64,000 nucleotides of DNA from Paramecium octaurelia (GCA_905182995.1 CAJJDP010000072.1:147568-211567); one strand, 5' to 3'. Positions 24,622-37,581 are shown, counted from the stretch's first letter. Translations and numbers: made by a program. Notes: generated by a model from the sequence alone, not told the origin.

Positions 24622-25752
24622 ATGATTTCCATTCAAAAATCATTTAAGGAGCCAGCTTCTTCTTCCTACCAATTTCTCGATAAATTAGGTTAAGGGTAAC
24701 AATCACAAACTAAAATAGGGCTTTTGGTTACATATGGAAAGTCAGACATATTTCGAGTGGATAGATATATGCCTGTAAACTCGTTAAAAATCAGATGAAA
24801 AAGGAAAAAAAGTTGTTACTCAGGGAAATATAGATACTATAATAGCTAAAAGGCAAGAAAGGTAAGTTTTAGTAATATTATTATTCTAGGATTTACGTAA
24901 TTATTTGCGTCAGGTTCGGATTTAAATAATACCTATTTTGTGATGAATTTGATGGGAGAAAACTTAGAATAAATTCGTTAAAGCAAAGGCAATTTCAATA
25001 AGATCTTACCAATTGGATTAGAAATATTGTAGCTTTTGAAAGAGCTCCATTCGGAAGGAGTAATTCATAGAGATATTAAGCCAGAGAACTTTGTGATGCA
25101 CCAAGGGAGAGTAAATTTAATTGATTTTGGGTTATCTAAGAAATATATAATTAATGGGAGTCATATAAATTACAGAGAAAATAAGGGGATGATTGGCACT
25201 GCTCGATATGCTTCTATTAATGCCTTGAAAGGTATTGAGTAATCAAGAAGAGATGATCTCGAATCTTTAGGCTACATGCTCATCTATTTACATTAAGGCG
25301 ATTTGCCATGGTCGAATATTTATGATCAAGACAAAGAAACTAGATATTCTAAGATAAAGAAAATGAAAAAGTCACTAAAATTAGACACTTTCTTTGGATT
25401 ACCAATTTAATTGTCAATATTTATGGATTATGTTAAGGACTTGCAATTTGAAGAAGATCCTGATTATGATTATATGTTCTCTCTCTTTTAACAAGTTGAA
25501 AAAAGCAGTCGTGTGATTTCTCATAATTACTCTTCTAAACCATTAATAAAATTAAGATCAATTTTAACTCAAAGGAGGAGTGTTCGTTCTCCATCTAAAG
25601 GAGTTAATTCAAGCAGAAAGATTAGTTTCGAAGATGGCACATCAGAAGGGTCTGAAATTGATGAAGAATTGTGCAATTCAATATAATTAAAACATTTTGT
25701 AGTAGGTATCAAATAACCAACAAGCAGTCCAATATATGTTTAATGTAAATGA
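24622..25752 (+). CDS. Casein kinase 1 family protein kinase
   Basis: 359 residues with introns at 24696-24718 (23 nt) and 24862-24889 (28 nt). Kinase motifs in order: [12 protein letters not shown] (Gly loop), IYACKLV (catalytic Lys), [12 protein letters not shown] (catalytic loop), [10 protein letters not shown] (DFG), and the CK1 signature [10 protein letters not shown] with [14 protein letters not shown]1 enzymes phosphorylate Ser/Thr on primed or acidic substrates. After the kinase core, about 80 residues are Ser/Arg-rich ([17 protein letters not shown]), probably a disordered regulatory tail. It meets the histidine-kinase gene tail to tail with a 72-bp gap. Confidence 0.9.
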
Positions 25753-25824
25753 TATTTTGAATGCTTGGTAGTATATTATATATTATATATTAATAATAAT
25801 TCTATTTTATTATTATAAGAAGAT

Positions 25825-27631
25825 TCAAAAAGTCTTAGGAATATTTTAAATTACAGTTTAGAGTTATTTTATAAATACTGGTTTATTGATGATAGCTAAC
25901 ATTCCCAGAGCTTTGCATTTTGTCTCAGTCTCATAATCATCATGAGCAGTGCATGCTATTATGGGAATTTCTTAATTTCGTTAGTGTTCATTAGTTTATT
26001 GAGTACTGAAGTGGCTCTGAATTTATATTTATTTTTTACCTAAATCCATTTAAAATGGGCATATCTAAATCCATATAAATCAACTTTATTTTTAAATGGC
26101 TTTCTTACGCCTTATTAATACATTCTCTACCCATCATAAGCATTGATAAAATTAATATATCAAATTCTCTTCAACATCATAACCAAAGTGTCATTATTGA
26201 ATGGTTCATCATCAACTATCATAATAAATTAATCATTCTCCACCATTTACTCTTGATTTGATTCTGCTCAACTCTTCTTGAAACTAAACTATCTAAGAAA
26301 TTAGTTCACATAAAAAAATGATGTAGATCTCTTATTTTAAAATATCGGATGTTTACTCTAGTTTTAAGGTTGGGCAATTGTCTATTTCCTATTCCTTTGA
26401 TGTTTCAATTATTCTATTTTTATTTACTACTAATTCAATATTACATTTATTTCTGATCTATCTGAACTTAAACTGCAAATCCAAACTCTGATGCTCTTCT
26501 ATTGCTATTCAATTCTTATAAGATCGAGAATTTAAACTCTGGTTCATTCAAATTAAGAATTTCTAATTGGTCCTTACTACCATTTAATAAATGAACTAAT
26601 ATATTGGTTACAAACAATGTAGTTCCTAATTTGTGATTCCAAGACCGTTTGTTTTTATTTGACGGATTTTAGTGATAATAAAATTACAAATTATAATATG
26701 CCATTCCTATTCCTGAATACTTTATATTGAAATAAAATGTTCCTCAAATTAATTCCACTGCTAAATCAATCTATCCATTTTGATTTGTATGTCTGTATGC
26801 ATTATTTAGTAAATTACACAGAATTCTTTCCAATTTCAATGAATCAGTGTTTAACTAAATATTTCTACAATATTCCAATAATCAAACATGCCCTTTATAA
26901 TCTTTGAATTGCAATTTTTCTACAATAATATTCAACTCAATTGATTTTGCTTTGCACTATTCTATCAGATCTCTAACATTATAAATAATTTAATTCGACT
27001 CGAGAAGGTTGAAATATCATTGACCCTGAGTTAACATAATCCACAAATCCAAAACGCTGTACAATTGACATTTCGATAAATGTAGATCTGTGAGAGTATC
27101 AACTTTTAATATGGAAGCACACTAGTGTCAGTAAGCATTGATGTTATCTTTGCCTACGCTTAATTTAATGGAGCTTTGAGTTTGTGAGAGAAAATGTAAG
27201 ATAAATTTTGTCTAAATCGTTTTTTTGATCCTTTGAATTTAAAGTAAAATAAACTGTCCAACTTATGATATCTTAAGATATAATCTTCAACCTTATTTCC
27301 GGTGATTTGAACTCTATATCTTTATTTGCTGCTTCCCGCTGTTATTATGTATAGGATATAAAACAAATTGGAATGCTCCTTATCATAAACCTAGAGCAAT
27401 TTTGGTTATTTTGCGAAGCTATAATGTGTTTTAATTTATTAATGTTTATTATTAAATTCCAGAAAAACCTCGTTTAAATATTACTTTTCTCCTTTTTTAT
27501 AATGTTTGTACTATAAATAGACATCAAATATGTAGAAAACTCCTCATTCTGTAATGGTTTATCCGTATGACTTATTGTACACACTGTGAAATTGACAGAT
27601 GCAAAAGATAAATACAGAGATTACTTAACAT
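25825..27631 (-). CDS. Hybrid histidine kinase A, no membrane sensor
   Basis: Histidine phosphorelay protein. The dimerisation/phosphoacceptor box is FSHKLKAPLN (about 27205). The ATPase N-box is LERILCNLLNNAYRHT (about 26830). Near the C-terminus is a receiver domain with MIVDDEPFNND, IYMDLDMPILNG (phospho-acceptor Asp), IIACTAHDD and INKPVF (conserved Lys). Short introns are needed, one of them 25 nt in the receiver. In the linker after the H-box there is an in-frame TGA at 27017-27019 that I could not remove with an intron. The start is uncertain: 27631 is the first plausible ATG, and the gene cannot reach far upstream because its paralog ends at 27807. So it lacks the membrane region of its neighbour. 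Confidence 0.7.
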
Positions 27632-27806
27632 AAATTAAGACTATACCTATAATCAACGAACTTCAATCAAATTCAAAATTAACAAATAATACTTCTGTTC
27701 AATAAATGAAAACGGAATTGAAACTAATTGTAATAGAAATATGAGTATCACATTATGTTCTATCTCCTTTAGCATTTTAGTATTGTAAATAATAATAATA
27801 TTTAAA

Positions 27807-30401
27807 TCAAATTTGTAATTAAGAAGCGACACACAAAAATGATCGTTTTCTAGTATCATCAGTGTTGGTTATTTGTTTGAAAGCATCTATTAGGCTTTTC
27901 ACAAATACTGGCTTTACAACTACATAGAGCATCCCAACTTATATGCATTTGTCCATTGTTTCCTTATCATCGTGAGCAGTGCAACCAATTATTGGAATAT
28001 ACACAAGGTTTTACTCAAACATCATATCTACTAAAATTTTTGTAGCCTTTATAATCTGAATAATAAATACTTCAATTCCTCCCATTATAGGCATGTCTAA
28101 ATCCATTATTATAATAGATATTTCCTCCTCTCTCTCTTTAACCAAATCAATAGCTTATTGTCCATTAAATGCTTTTAAGAATTGATTATACCCCATATTC
28201 TTCATCATTAAAATTAAAATATCATGATTAAATGGTTCATCGTCCACAATCAAGATTTTCTTATCAAAATCCATCACCCCTTTATTAGTAAAAGATGATC
28301 TTATTCTTTTTAAAGTTGCAGAACTTTTGTTAACTTTAGTCTAATTAATTGGAGTAGCGATTGGAGTGTTTGCTTATGGTTCATTGATGCTTCTGTAAGA
28401 ATTCAAAGGGGATGTTGATGCAAGTTCTATGATCATCGATTTATGAGATTTTTATTTAGTAGTGCCAGATTTAAAACTTTTGTTACTCTTTTGCTTTAAC
28501 ATAAACCCAATGGTGAACTATTCCTACGATCCTTCTGTTGTTTTATTGTCTTTCAGAATTAATCTGAATTTGAATTCAGTACCTATGTAAGAAGAGGAAA
28601 TTTCGAGATGTTATTCATAGTCACTTAAAGTATTAATCAAGTGATTAGTTATTTCTAAGGATAATTTAATCTCCTTTTTAAGTGGTATTGATTTTTTTTT
28701 ATATTAAAATTCGGTTTGGGATTTAATCCATTAATTTATTTTTAACAATTCTTCCTCATTAAATAATTAACCATTTCCATTTATAATAAAAATAATCGAG
28801 GAATTCGTTTAGTCGATAAATATATGTAAATTAATTTAGCCATTTTATGGAGTGTATCTATAAGTTAGATTCAACAAATTATATAGAATTCTCTCCAATT
28901 TCAGTAGATCAGTTGAAATGTAAAATCTATAAAATTAATATTTTTAAGAATTTACTTCTCGATACTATTTAAGGGAACTCTCTCGACATAAATCTAGAAT
29001 AGGATCTTCTTGTTTTAACATTAAGATTCAATTAATTCATTAAGTGTGTACAAGAATGATTTCATATTAATTTTACAATATTATAGTCTGGTTTAATCAC
29101 ATTATGGATTAAGGAATTCCAAAAGATCTGAAATTTAAAAGTATTACAATTTAGAGTTTATGTATGCTGGTTTAATATAATTTTATTTGATGGTATTATC
29201 CATTTCTGTATAATTGTAAGCAGATGATAGAAAACCTAAAGAAGCATTTAAGGGCGTTTTTAATTTGTGAGCAAAAATATCATAGAAGTATTTTTTAAAC
29301 TTTTTGAACTTAAAAATCATTTGCTTCTCAGCAAAATTATCAATTCTAACCAGTGCAATTATAATTATGTCTTATTTTCCAAGTTCTTTATATAATACTT
29401 TATACTTTGTTTTAATTTTCTTCACTAAATCAGTTTATATAGCAACATAATGATAACACATTTAAGAATCTAAATTTTCTAAATTGTGAATATGTTCAAT
29501 AAAACTTTAATAGTCGTTGAATATTAAGGTGGGTTTCCAATCACATTAGTGCTAAGGAGTATAGGCTAGTTCTTTATCTTGATAAGCCTTGATTTGGAAC
29601 GTTTGATTCTCATCCTGTTGAGTTGAAGTTGCCAGAATATAATTATTGGAAGTAGTCTTAGAAAGCTCATTAAATTGTTGATCGAATATTTTAAAAATTA
29701 TTAATTTCTTCATTTCTTAAATAATGAAATTTTCTGTTACCTCCATTTTTGAATCTTATTTATGTTAATTGAAAATTTGATAAATAAAAATAGCAATAAA
29801 ATTATTGAGTTGCTAAAAATAAGCATAATCCAACCAACCATCATATTAAATAGAATATATAATTATGCTGATAGCTAATTAAATAAATTTACAATATTTA
29901 AGTAGTTTATTATGTTTTTCATATTTGAATATTTGTAAAAGATAAATTAAAAACCACAATGACTTCATTCCATAATAGTATATCTATACTGCATTATGAA
30001 AGAACAAAGAAAACAATAAGAGCTCTTCATATTTTTTGTACTTAATTTTCAGAATATAATGAGCTTTTTACATAAATGGACAAATTTACTTATGCAAAAC
30101 AATAAAATCAAAGAATTGCAAACTATAATCGGCATTTCTTTAATCAAAGTACAATTGATTATATCCAATATGACAATAATCCCAAACATAATTCCAAACT
30201 ATTTTGTTTTCTGGGTCATCTAATAATTAAAATAATTAGTAATAATCATATTATTATAGACAAAAATAATAAGAGAATCAAAATGTATTATAATTTTATA
30301 CTACATGATGAGTGTTCTAATCAAGCAAGGACATTTTGATTTCTGAACTTAACATTAATTAAAAAACCCTCTTTCATATTTTGTGAATATATTGATTTCA
30401 T
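27807..30401 (-). CDS. Hybrid histidine kinase B with membrane sensor
   Basis: Tandem neighbour and paralog of histidine kinase A. The N-terminal 200 or so residues are strongly hydrophobic (LLLFSLFFHNAVQIYYYGMK, WFLIYLLQIFKY and LAISIIIYSIQYDGW), predicting several membrane helices. A PAS-like stretch follows, then the H-box FAHKLKTPLNASLGFL. The degenerate ATPase has N-box LERILYNLLNLTYRYTP but its G-boxes are weak. A C-terminal receiver has ILIVDDEPFNHD, IIIMDLDMPIMGG, IIGCTAHDD and VVKPVF. Introns of about 30 nt and 24 nt were seen. The frame is open from 29746 upstream to about 30245; the ATG at 30401 is a tentative start. Ciliate histidine kinases of this type are known from genome surveys, but the signal sensed is unknown. 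Confidence 0.75.
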
Positions 30402-31365
30402 TTTTTTGGAGCAATGAAATCAAAACATTTGTATCCTTAAAATGATAATCAAATCTATTTTATTCGTCTCATTCTTACCCTGCCCTACATTTGTAAAATT
30501 TTAGGAATTAAAATATGTATCCATTTATGAAGTCTCTAAAACTAAGTATTTTCAAATTCTGTAGTTGAAATGTTAAGCATCATAAACAAATCATATAATA
30601 AGATTTATTCCCTAAGTGATGCCAGAATATATTTCAATTATATTTTTAGATCTTGATTCTAATCTATATTTTGAAATACAAAAGTTCTAGAGAGCAGCCT
30701 TATAATGAAAATTATGTGCTAAAACAAGTGTTGTTAACTTTGCACTTTAGCTCTATGTTTTTTTATGTGAATTGATGATCTATAAATTAATTAAATTACA
30801 TTTAATGAATCAATTAATATCTAACTTTAGAAAATTAAATATTTCAAGCTTATAATAAAATTTCATACATAAAAAATACATAGGAACAAATTTTTAGGAG
30901 TTCTTTTCATAATAATTGAATATTATTCATTTTCAACATTAATTACTGCTAAGTTATAAGACTAATTAAAAATCTATAATATTTTTGTTTTTCATATAGT
31001 TATTTTCTCTGAAATTAGCTTATGATTCTGAAGATATTAATTTGTTCCCCTTGTTATATAATTATAAATTCGAAAGTAAGGATCTTAAAAGATATAGAAA
31101 TACTGGATAAACCAAAATAAAAGGATTCACTTTATAAATACCAGTCCTCATAAATTATTATTTAATGCACAAATTAAATTTTTAACAATATAATTTCTTT
31201 AGGATTTGTGTTTGATATTTAGTAAGACTATAAATCAGTGGAAAAGTATTGTTTATGTTGCTAAGTAAATATATAATAATCCACATTGGGAATTTTAAAA
31301 TTGTTTGAAAATGTGTTATAAATCAATTAATCTAATGTAATAATTACCATAATTATATAATTTTG
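30402..31365. other. AT-rich intergenic region
   Basis: No supported gene. It separates the histidine kinases from the ferredoxin gene and probably holds both promoters. Confidence 0.45.
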
Positions 31366-31785
31366 ATGATCAGACTTTTTAGTAAATACGGTGCTTCTTC
31401 ATCAAAAATGGTGACATTCTATTTTAAAAATAAAGATAATTCCCTAACAAAAGTAACATCACCAATTGGATAGAATTTATTATAAATCGCACATAAAAAC
31501 GAAGTTGATTTAGAAGGGGCATGTGAATAATCACTAGCATGTTCAACTTGTCATGTTATCTTACCAAGTAATAAACATGAATTTGATATAGAATAATTGT
31601 ATGATAAATTGCCATAGCCTGTACCTGAAGAAGAAGATCTCTTGGATCTAGCATATGGATTGACAGAAACATCGAGACTGGGATGTTAAGTAAAGGTTGA
31701 CGAGAAATTTGAGAATGTTATAATATAATTACCAAAAGCTACAAGGAATTTCTATGTTGATGGTCACAAACCTAAGCCTCATTGA
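31366..31785 (+). CDS. Mitochondrial [2Fe-2S] ferredoxin (adrenodoxin type)
   Basis: An intronless frame of 139 residues. The cluster-binding motif CEQSLACSTCHV is the adrenodoxin/Yah1 pattern C-x5-C-x2-C, followed by the fourth Cys in RLGCQVKV. Other family marks are DLLDLAYGLTETSRLGCQ and the C-terminal NFYVDGHKPKPH. The N-terminus (MIRLFSKYGASSSKMVTFYF) is basic and Ser-rich, fitting a short mitochondrial import signal. The protein passes electrons to mitochondrial P450s or to the iron-sulfur cluster assembly machinery; the second is essential in most eukaryotes. The next gene starts only 18 bp after its stop on the same strand. Confidence 0.92.
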
Positions 31786-31803
31786 TTTAATTAAATTATA
31801 TAA

Positions 31804-32623
31804 ATGTTAAGTATAGACTACCTTGACTCATTAATTGGACAGAATAATTCTTCAAAACTATTGATGGCAATTAATGCAATAGGTTGTTTGGGCATAATGG
31901 TCATATTAAAAGAACTAGAACCAAATTATGTGACATTGTCAATATAATATGGATTTATTCTGCTGCTTGACTCTCAGAGATCACAATACGTTTTTGAATC
32001 TCAGTATGATGCTTTGATGATGGCAGTGATTGGAGGGTTAAGTAATAATATTGTATATACAAGATGCCATTGGGTATTTCACCTTATTTGCAGCACTACG
32101 AAAAATCGATTTATTAGTGATTATGTTGGTTTTCAATTTTAAAACTTTATTTGTTCACAGCATCAAAATCTAAAATAACTTGAGTTCAATATTGCTTTTA
32201 TTTGGATTCACTTTGAATCTAATGAGTAATGATAGAATCTTAGCTGTATGGGCTTTGGTTTTTGGATAAGCATGTCAAACAGGATCTGGGATCATTTAAG
32301 AACGCTATAGATTTCATAACCAAAACTTACAATTATACAAAGGAGCATTTATGATAATAATGTCTTTATTTAACTTTGGGTTCTATTCAGATAAAATTGA
32401 AAACTCCTTTTTAGTTTATTTGGCATCATTTCCAGTATTAATCACTTACACATTTTTCTAATGGTTACCACAAGAAGTGAAATTACCAAATGATATGGCT
32501 GAAAATGCAATTATTGGAATTTAATTACTAGTATTATTATTACATCATTCCTTCAAAATATTACCAACAATTAGTTGTATTTTCTACTTTTTAGGAATAT
32601 TTTCAATGTTTATAAAGAAATGA
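31804..32623 (+). CDS. Multi-pass membrane protein, unknown
   Basis: 265 residues after removing a 22-nt intron at 32042-32063. About seven or eight hydrophobic segments are visible, e.g. LLMAINAIGCLGIMVIL, LLVIMLVFNF, SSILLLFGFTLNLM, RILAVWALVFGQ, AFMIIMSLFNFGF and ISCIFYFLGIFSMF. Loops are short and few residues are charged. The look is of a small transporter or an ER/Golgi multi-pass enzyme; I could not assign a family. It follows the ferredoxin by 18 bp and converges on the proteasome gene with a 48-bp gap. Confidence 0.75.
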
Positions 32624-32671
32624 GTTACATTAGGATTAATTTATATTTCATAAATATCTCATTATCAATTA

Positions 32672-33415
32672 TCATTCTAATTCTTCCAAATAGTCCTTTA
32701 CTTAAGATGCTGGCAATATTCTGAATACATGATCATCCCTAATCACTCCAACTTCAATATTAGTAGGTGTTATTTATCCTTTGATAGATATTTATAGATA
32801 TACCTTCAAATCCTTCTTTCAATGTTAATAAGGCTGTATTAATGGCATCTTCAATTTCCATATCAGCATTGTATCTCTTTTCTAAAAAAGCTTTGGCATT
32901 CTTAGCTTGTTTGCCAATTGCTGTTGCTTTCCAACTATAATAAGCGCCACTTGGATCGAGTTACACCAAATGAGGTCCCTCCTCATCATAACCTGCTATA
33001 AGAATGGATACACCAAATGGCCTTATTCCACCTCTCTATGTAGCTATTTATACATCCTAATTTTATTCTATAATTCTACTTCTGCCAATTCTCTGCTTAA
33101 TGTTTATACGAAAATTTCCTCTTGATATTTCAAATCATATTTCTTCACTAATTTTCTTGCTTATTATGATAACACTCTAAAATCTGGTCCTAAACCGGCA
33201 TATGTAGCTGCTACGTTATCTGTCAACAAAGCTATTTTCTGAACACTTGATTCTTCGATCAAAATTGATGACTATTTCTTCTCCACCACCAAAACTACAC
33301 CATTTTTAGCCTTGATTCCTATAGCTGTATCTCCCTTTGCTACAGCATTCAATGCATATTCAATTTGTAATAACTTGCCTTTACTGCTAAAAGTTGTCAA
33401 AGCAAAATCTGTCAT
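32672..33415 (-). CDS. PSMA2: 20S proteasome subunit alpha-2
   Basis: 231 residues, the usual length, after introns of 25 nt (32779-32803) and 23 nt. The N-terminus [20 protein letters not shown] carries the alpha-type signature (FSxxGKLxQIEYA). Then come [71 protein letters not shown] and FLEKRYN, all close to alpha-2 of other eukaryotes. Alpha subunits form the outer rings of the 20S core and gate substrate entry; they have no protease activity. Confidence 0.93.
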
Positions 33416-33928
33416 ACTGGGGTTTAAATAATTTAATTAAAAAATTGATTGTGATGAGAATATTTTGGCAAGTCTCTAAATAAGACTATGAGCCCTTAAA
33501 GATTACAATTCCCTGATTCTGTATAAATAAAACTATATAAAGACAAATCATGTCTTTTTATCATTTCATTTCTCTTTATTTTCTCCAATAAAAATCATGA
33601 GTTTGAAATTAAATAAAAATATTCCTAAAATGTTAAATTCATACTGTTTTTCAAAGAAAGAAGCATGAGAAATAATTATAAACAAGCAGTCTTATCTAAC
33701 AATTGATTCCCAATTGTAACCTTATTAGTTTATCTCAATATTAAAAATCTATTAATTTATGGATATTTTAAGGAACGTATTTTATTATCTTAATTTAGAA
33801 AGATATTAACACAAGTTTGGTCCAATGATTTGTTATTTATTATAATAGTTAATTTTTTGAATACTTCTTTTTAAGAGATTACACTATGATAAATACATTT
33901 AATATTATTTAATAACTAATCAATTCTA
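33416..33928. other. Intergenic region
   Basis: About 510 bp without a supported gene between the proteasome gene start and the NEK stop. It contains a small hairpin (AAAGACA-AATCA-TGTCTTT) near 33540. Confidence 0.45.
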
Positions 33929-36552
33929 TCATTCAGCTATAATATGAGTAAATAAGAGTGGTGCATATTTTTTTCTTTCTTCAAAAGTTAAAAATGGTAA
34001 TAATTTCTCATAATTCGGTCCGTATTATTCTTCCATTTTTTCTAAATCCAGTTCCTCTAGCTATTCATAAATAATAAAATTACAGCTTGTTTCAGAATGT
34101 TTTTTGCTTTGTTCATCTTTTCTACTCCAAGAGCATTTTCTAATTTTTATTTTAAAGTAGATGGTCTTTAATCTTGCTTATTTAACATTTCTAAACATTC
34201 CTCCTCTTCCTTTGATATTTACTTTAGACCATCTTTCGTTTTCTTCTCGAATTAAATAGTTGGTTCGTCCTCATCATCCTCTCTATCTTCCATCTACATA
34301 GTCTAAATAGAGCTAAAATCAAAATAATTTTCTTTGCCACCTTAACTTGGAAATTTATCAATAGCATTATTAATGTTATTAATCTTAATTAAATTTAATT
34401 TATACCAATCCTTCTAGTTCTTTAAGCATAAGAGCAAAGTCTTTGCCATTCTTTTCAATCTTTTGTAGTTAGTCAGCTTTTAATTTCAACTGTGACTTTG
34501 ATTCATTTTATTTGCTATCTAATTGAGATGATTTTTATGATGGTTATCTTTCCAAATTTTATTTTTATTAATCTTACTTATTAACATCAATTTTTTGGTT
34601 TTATTAATTTTGAGCATTTTTCTGTTTTTCTTCTTACTTTATTCTATCTTATTCCTTCTATTTCTCTAATTGTTATTATTTTTCCAATTATTATTATTTT
34701 TCTTTTTATTACTTTTCCAACTATTATTATTTTTCATATTGCCTTTATTTCTCGAGCAATTATTCTTATTAAATTTATTGTTCCTTCTCTTTCTTTTCTT
34801 TCTTTTCTTTCTCTTATTACTCCTATTGTTATTTTAATTTTAACAAACGAATCCTTTCTTCTTGGCGTTACTATTCTAATTGCTATTGCTTTTATTATTA
34901 TTGTTGGGCAGTTGGAGATTTGTCCACACTTATGGGCCTCTTCTTTTCAATGCTCACTTTCTAAACCACTTTTTACTCTTAAATTTGTGGCTTTGAACTT
35001 TAAGGCCTTTATTGGACTGCTTGATGTTTTGGCTTTTCTTTAGGAGCAGTTGGAGGTCTAAATGAATAGAAAATAATCTAACCTTGGCTATTCAATTTTT
35101 TATTAATGTTTTGGTTGTTCATTGCTATTTGAGTGCTTCTTTTACTCCTAGGCATCAAATTTGCATGGCTCGCTTCTTTATTATTTTTCTTAATCACTAT
35201 TGGGTCTTGAATTATATTTTTATTATGGAGATTGCTTTCTGATTTCCTTCTATGGCGGAGTTGCTTTTTAAGCATCCTTTTTTTATATCAAAGGCGAATT
35301 CTTTGTGATGGGATCGATTTTTCTTGGAACATCAATTTATTTTGGTATTTCCTATGGTTTTTATTATTATTCTTATTATATTATTTTAGGTGCATCTTTT
35401 TAAGGATCAGGTTACCTAGACGAGGGTGGTTATTATTATTTTGACAGTTATGGAGGTCGAACAGCATCGAATTCTTAAACGGAAGGTTTTTTAGCTATGT
35501 TGGGAAACTCTTACAAGTTCTTGGCATTTTGTTCCAAGTATTAAGGTGGACATGGTTATTCATTCAATATAAAATTCACTTAACTTAAATTTCCTTTGAC
35601 TTCAAACACTTTATTGTGGAAAATAGTGTGTGAAAATTCTTATTTCTAAATGGTCTCACTTAAAAAGCTTTTAATTCTATTTGTAATGACTGGCATTTCT
35701 ATGAATAGGAAATTAATCAGTACTTAAAATTTCTTAGATTGTAGGTCTTCTTCGATAATCAAGTTGCAATAATGATTAGATAAGCTACTTCAATTCTTTA
35801 GAATAATGAGAAGGAATAGGTTTGTATTGTCCTTTAACGATGTTTAAAGCTAGAAAATGTAGTGATTCGGCATTGAAAGGCGGTTACAAAGCACACAGTT
35901 CATATAGTATGACTCCCAATGACCATATATCAGTCATAAATGTATAAGGCTTGCCTTCTATTATTTCAGGACTTATATAATAAGGTGTCCCAACCATTGT
36001 CTTAGCTTTCTCGAATGTTTTTTTCAAAATCTTAGCTATTCCAAAATCTCCTAATTTAATTTGGCCTTCTTTGGTCAGGAAAATGTTTTGTCCTTTTAAA
36101 TCTCTATGAATAATCTTCCTATCGTGAACATGTTTAATAGCCAAACATAATTGGGTAAACCAATCTAAAATTTGAGCTTCAGAAAAGTATTTGCCTTTGG
36201 CCTCCTTGATTTTTTATGCCAAATCACCACCTAGGAATTTATATTATATTTACCATCAGCATACTCCATAACGATACACAATCTCGCTTTTTTTGTTTTA
36301 TAAACTTCTCTAAACTTCACAATATTAGGATGGGATAGAAATTCAAGGATTTTAGATTCTCTCAAGGTTTCGTCCTTCTCCTAAGGAGTCATTGCAGCTA
36401 AATCCATGTATTTGGTGACCCACAGAGACCTAAGAATTAAAAAGCAATATCTACTTGTCCTACAGACACTCCACCAAATACGCCTTCCCAAACGATCCTT
36501 CGCCTAATAACTTAAGACGTTTATATAGTTCATATTCTGCTTATTTTCTCAT
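33929..36552 (-). CDS. NEK-type (NIMA-related) protein kinase with coiled-coil tail
   Basis: 826 residues after six introns of 22-25 nt, which give one unbroken frame to TGA 33929. The kinase domain is at the N-terminus: [13 protein letters not shown] (Gly loop), [45 protein letters not shown] (catalytic loop), [11 protein letters not shown], and [12 protein letters not shown] with [10 protein letters not shown]. The GTPYYISPE form and the [11 protein letters not shown] loop are typical of NEK1/NEK5-like kinases. After about residue 290 comes a Pro/Lys/Gln-rich region and a long Gln/Glu/Lys coiled coil (LEKQQQ- and KEKKEK-like units), then an acidic C-terminus. NEKs act at cilia and basal bodies, and Paramecium-like ciliates have many. 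Confidence 0.9.
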
Positions 36553-36573
36553 TTAAAATAAATAATTTTAACT

Positions 36574-37581
36574 ATCAAATTCGATAATCCAGCTTCTCTT
36601 CTCCCTATTTTATTTTAAAATCTGGTTTACTCTTTTACAAGTTATTAACTAAAGCAGGGCTCTGACTTATCTGAATCTTCGAGCAAATCCTGAAGCAGAA
36701 TTTATTACCCGAATAATCATAATAGAAGTCTAGTATAATTCTCATAGTAATACTGCCCCTGTAGTTCTTATTTTGCTGCTATTCAAGGATGGACTCTACC
36801 ACACATAGTACCCAGCTTGAGAATTATTTTCTACCTTAATTATTTTTAGTAATGGTGGCTTCCACTATTGATAACTCTATGGAATAAGGATGTAGAAGAT
36901 TACTTTGTTTAGGGAATACTTAAAGATGAAATCATAATAATATTTATCATTTATATATAATTGTCAATACATGTCCATTTAATTGGATAGATTCCCTCTC
37001 TTAAACTTCTTTCCATAATTCTATAACTTTGTTAAAATAATATAAAGTTGAATCAAGAATTGCATAACCCTTCAATGATACAGACTTTTTATCTGCCAAT
37101 AATTACTCTTGAACTTCAATTTGAGTCGAGTTTTCCTTTAATTCAATTTCAACTTTAATTTTTCCATCTTTTTCCTCACTTTTCTAATCATATTAGAAAT
37201 AAAAGGATACCTTAGATTAGATCTCCAATTCAGCTACTTCAGGTACTTAAACAACATTTTATTCATGTTAAAGCCTATTTTATTCAGCTTATGCTCTTTC
37301 TAATTATCTGTTCAATTCTTCCAATCTTTCTTAGCCTTATCTTATTTATACTTATCTTGCGTATTAAAGATTATCTATTGTCTAATCATAATTTAATTTC
37401 AAATTACTTCTTATTATTTTCCCCTTTGCACTAGTTACACCTCAATCTACTGTCTAATTTAATCAATTTAATCTTTTAATTTCTTTAATTCTTCATTTTA
37501 CTGTTCATTTATAGCTTTTAATCTCTCACTTTAATTTCTTTCATTAATATAATCATTTTTGGTTGCTGTCCAATCGTTCAT
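36574..37581 (-). CDS. Coiled-coil protein, unknown; frame uncertain in C-terminal half
   Basis: From ATG 37581 (MNDWTATKNDYINERNQSER) there is a Gln/Glu-rich coiled coil (ELKKLKDQIDQIRQQ, then RLEELNRQLERAQAE) with a 26-nt intron (GTAATTTG...GATTAG). Then comes a more globular part (VSFYFQYDQKSEEKDGKIKV, SLKGYAILDSTLYYFNKVIE). Around 36940-37000 the reading meets TGA. The clear C-terminal part (NYRGSITMRIILDFYYDYSG, KFCFRICSKIQISQSPALV, ending EEKLDYRI) is in another frame. Possible bridging introns exist (27 or 43 nt), but none fits all exons. The stop at 36574 is only 21 bp from the NEK start codon. Confidence 0.6.

Noticed and set aside
27653-27859. 68-codon minus-strand frame between the two histidine kinases
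   Set aside because: It overlaps the 3' end of histidine kinase B in another frame and has no domain; probably chance.
34620-34900. Low-complexity TTATTATTTTTCC-like repeats as a satellite
   Set aside because: They are the coding sequence of the Gln/Glu/Lys coiled coil of the NEK kinase, where TAA and TAG encode Gln.
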